Positions 6,380 through 7,812 of a stretch of DNA of 7,812 nucleotides are shown one piece after another. The notes under the pieces are model-generated. The model did no database searches. It was given only the letters and a program-made list of their open reading frames with translations, and was not told the origin of the DNA. The position numbers and the translations under genes were made by a program. Positions within the stretch are counted from its first letter, which is position 1, and every line of letters starts with the position of its first letter. Source of the stretch: Burkholderiales bacterium (GTDB taxonomy: Bacteria > Pseudomonadota > Gammaproteobacteria > Burkholderiales > SG8-39); assembly GCA_016649475.1 (NCBI GenBank), contig JAENXP010000082.1:1-7812 (forward strand). Direction: 5' to 3'.

Positions 6380-7483
6380 ATGAATACTATTAAAATAAAC
6401 AGAGAAGCTTTGCTGGCGCCGCTCTATGCTGTTTCCGGTATTATCGAGCGGCGCCATACCTTGCCGATACTTTCGAATGTTTTGTTGGAGCGCGATGGTA
6501 CGGACATCACTATCGTCGCCACCGATATCGAGATTCAAATCTCTGCCAAGGCCGTCTGCGACAATCCAGGAGAGGCTAAGGCCATCACCGTAGCCGCGAG
6601 GAAACTGCTGGATATCCTGCGAGCTCTGCCCGAACAATCAGAGGTGACTCTGGCGCTGCAGGAGAAAAAACTCCAGGTCAAAGCAGCCAAAAGCCGGTTC
6701 AACCTGCAGACCTTGCCGGCGGAGGACTTTCCAAAGCTGTCTCTGGCCGAGGGCGCCAGCAACAAAATGATATTGCCGCAGAAGGTGCTCAAGGACTTGT
6801 TTCTGTCGGTGCAATACGCGATGGCGCAGCAGGATATCCGCTACTATCTAAACGGTTTGCTGCTGGTATCCGCAGGCGACAAACTCATCGTTGTGGCCAC
6901 CGACGGTCACCGGCTCGCGCTGGCGAGCGCGGAGCACAAGATCGAAGGAATGCAAGAAGTGATTTTGCCGCGCAAGACCATACTCGAGTTATCCAAGCTG
7001 ATGTCCGACAGCGACGAACCGGTCGAAGTGGAATTGTCGCCGACCCAGGCGCGTTTTTCCTTCGGCGGTATCGTTCTTATCTCCAAGCTCGTTGATGGTA
7101 AGTTTCCGGATTACACCCGAGTCATACCGACCACGCACAACAAGAAGCTGTTGCTGAACCGAATCGTGCTGCTGCAAGCCCTGCAGCGTGCCGCGATCCT
7201 TACCAATGAGAAGTTCAAAGGCGTACGCTGGTTGCTGGTTGATGGTAGCCTGAAGATCATCTGCAGCAACAACGAACAGGAAGAAGCGCAGGAAGAACTG
7301 GATGTGGATTATGCCGGCGAGGCGCTGGATATAGGTTTCAACGTCAATTACCTTCAGGACGTGCTGAATAATCTGGACTGCGACGAAGTCGAGTGCGCTT
7401 TGGGTGATGCGAACTCCAGCGCCCTGATCACCGTGCCCGGAAACGACAATTTCAAATACGTCGTCATGCCGATGCGCATCTGA
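6380..7483 (+). CDS. dnaN: DNA polymerase III beta subunit (sliding clamp)
   Basis: The clamp forms a dimeric ring around DNA and tethers DNA polymerase III and other replication and repair proteins. The protein has 367 residues, the same size class as E. coli (366), with three repeated clamp domains at about 1-125, 126-250 and 251-367. Family marks are ERRHTLPILSNVLL (23-36), VATDGHRLALAS (172-183), DGKFPDYTRVIP (239-250), EKFKGVRWLL (277-286) and the C-terminal YVVMPMRI (360-367), which contributes to the partner-binding pocket. The ATG at 6380 follows a good ribosome site, and MNTIKINREALL is the normal N-terminus. It is 198 bp downstream of dnaA, so it may be read from dnaA or from its own promoter in that gap. 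It is followed after 75 bp by gyrB with no recF between. Confidence 0.98.
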   Translation: MNTIKINREALLAPLYAVSGIIERRHTLPILSNVLLERDGTDITIVATDIEIQISAKAVCDNPGEAKAITVAARKLLDILRALPEQSEVTLALQEKKLQVKAAKSRFNLQTLPAEDFPKLSLAEGASNKMILPQKVLKDLFLSVQYAMAQQDIRYYLNGLLLVSAGDKLIVVATDGHRLALASAEHKIEGMQEVILPRKTILELSKLMSDSDEPVEVELSPTQARFSFGGIVLISKLVDGKFPDYTRVIPTTHNKKLLLNRIVLLQALQRAAILTNEKFKGVRWLLVDGSLKIICSNNEQEEAQEELDVDYAGEALDIGFNVNYLQDVLNNLDCDEVECALGDANSSALITVPGNDNFKYVVMPMRI

Positions 7484-7558
7484 CGGCTTACGCCTACACC
7501 CGGATAACTAACCTTACTCATCGTCAAGTTCGTAACGCAGGTCAAGAGAAGAACAGGA

Positions 7559-7812
7559 ATGAACGACAAAACCAATCCGCAGCATGTAGGCAACGGCGAC
7601 TATGAAGAAAGCAGCATCAAGGTCCTCAAAGGCCTGGATGCGGTGCGCAAACGGCCCGGTATGTACATCGGCGACACGTCCGACGGTACCGGCTTGCATC
7701 ACATGGTATTCGAGGTGGTTGATAATTCCATTGATGAAACCCTGGCAGGACACTGTGATTCCATTGAAGTCACGATACTCGCAGATCGTGACTTCAATGG
7801 AATCACAGTGTC
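7559..7812 (+). CDS. gyrB: DNA gyrase subunit B, N-terminal part (runs off window)
   Basis: GyrB is the ATPase subunit of DNA gyrase, which introduces negative supercoils and relieves replication stress. Only the first ~84 codons are here. From the ATG at 7559 the protein reads on to [20 protein letters not shown] (20-39), then [17 protein letters not shown] (44-60). These are the start of the GHKL ATP-binding fold, with Glu52, Asn56 and Asp59 matching E. coli Glu42, Asn46 and Asp49. Up to about residue 76 (IEVTILAD) it follows the family. After that RDFNGITVS replaces the expected N-S-x-S-V-x-D-D/N-G-R-G stretch. The change coincides with the right arm of a perfect inverted repeat (7785-7812), so the last ~28 bases are probably not true gyrB sequence. 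AGGA directly precedes the ATG and AGAGAAG lies further upstream, so the ribosome site is not ideal. Confidence 0.93.
   Translation, partial: MNDKTNPQHVGNGDYEESSIKVLKGLDAVRKRPGMYIGDTSDGTGLHHMVFEVVDNSIDETLAGHCDSIEVTILADRDFNGITV
7749..7812. repeat. perfect 28-bp inverted repeat ending at the window edge
   Basis: The left arm 7749-7776 (begins GACACTGTGATT) is the exact reverse complement of the right arm 7785-7812 (ends AATCACAGTGTC). The loop is eight bases, ACTCGCAG (7777-7784). The right arm ends on the last base of the window and replaces conserved GyrB sequence. It is best read as a fold-back joint from library preparation or assembly, not as a biological terminator or operator. Confidence 0.9.

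Noticed and set aside
7749..7812. Reading the terminal inverted repeat as a transcription terminator or protein-binding operator
   Set aside because: It is inside the gyrB reading frame, has no T-run, is perfect over 28 bp and stops exactly at the window end, which fits an artefact better.

Overview
The window is a chromosomal housekeeping block around the replication-initiation genes of a GC-rich proteobacterium. The lineage is probably betaproteobacterial, or a close gammaproteobacterial relative. Three things point that way: the order rpmH-rnpA-yidD-yidC-mnmE set divergently against dnaA-dnaN-gyrB, the absence of recF between dnaN and gyrB, and the wording of YidC (MDTQR start, Lys in the groove helix, DPVQAK segment) and L34. 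This placement rests on remembered family patterns, not on a search.

Layout. 2-820 (+) is the C-terminal bulk of a DppC/OppC-type ABC transporter permease that runs in from the left edge. It converges on a leftward run of five genes: mnmE (870-2213), yidC (2278-3963), yidD (3970-4179), rnpA (4176-4538) and rpmH (4535-4669), listed left to right and transcribed in the opposite order. rpmH has 44 codons. The rpmH/rnpA and rnpA/yidD junctions are 4-base stop/start overlaps. A divergent 180-bp gap (4670-4849) holds a rpmH promoter, a dnaA promoter and one perfect DnaA box. dnaA (4850-6181) and dnaN (6380-7483) follow on the + strand, then the first ~76 codons of gyrB (from 7559).

The genes form the usual translation/membrane-insertion and replication sets. 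L34, RNase P protein, YidD, YidC and MnmE serve ribosome assembly, tRNA processing, membrane insertion and tRNA modification. DnaA, the sliding clamp and GyrB serve replication initiation, processivity and topology. The AT-rich 198-bp dnaA-dnaN gap carries several DnaA-box-like sites and is a candidate replication origin or part of one.

I see no mobile element, CRISPR array, tRNA, or novel multi-gene system. The oddest signal is the last 64 bases, a perfect 28-bp inverted repeat that ends exactly at the window edge. It replaces the expected GyrB sequence and looks like a fold-back artefact.
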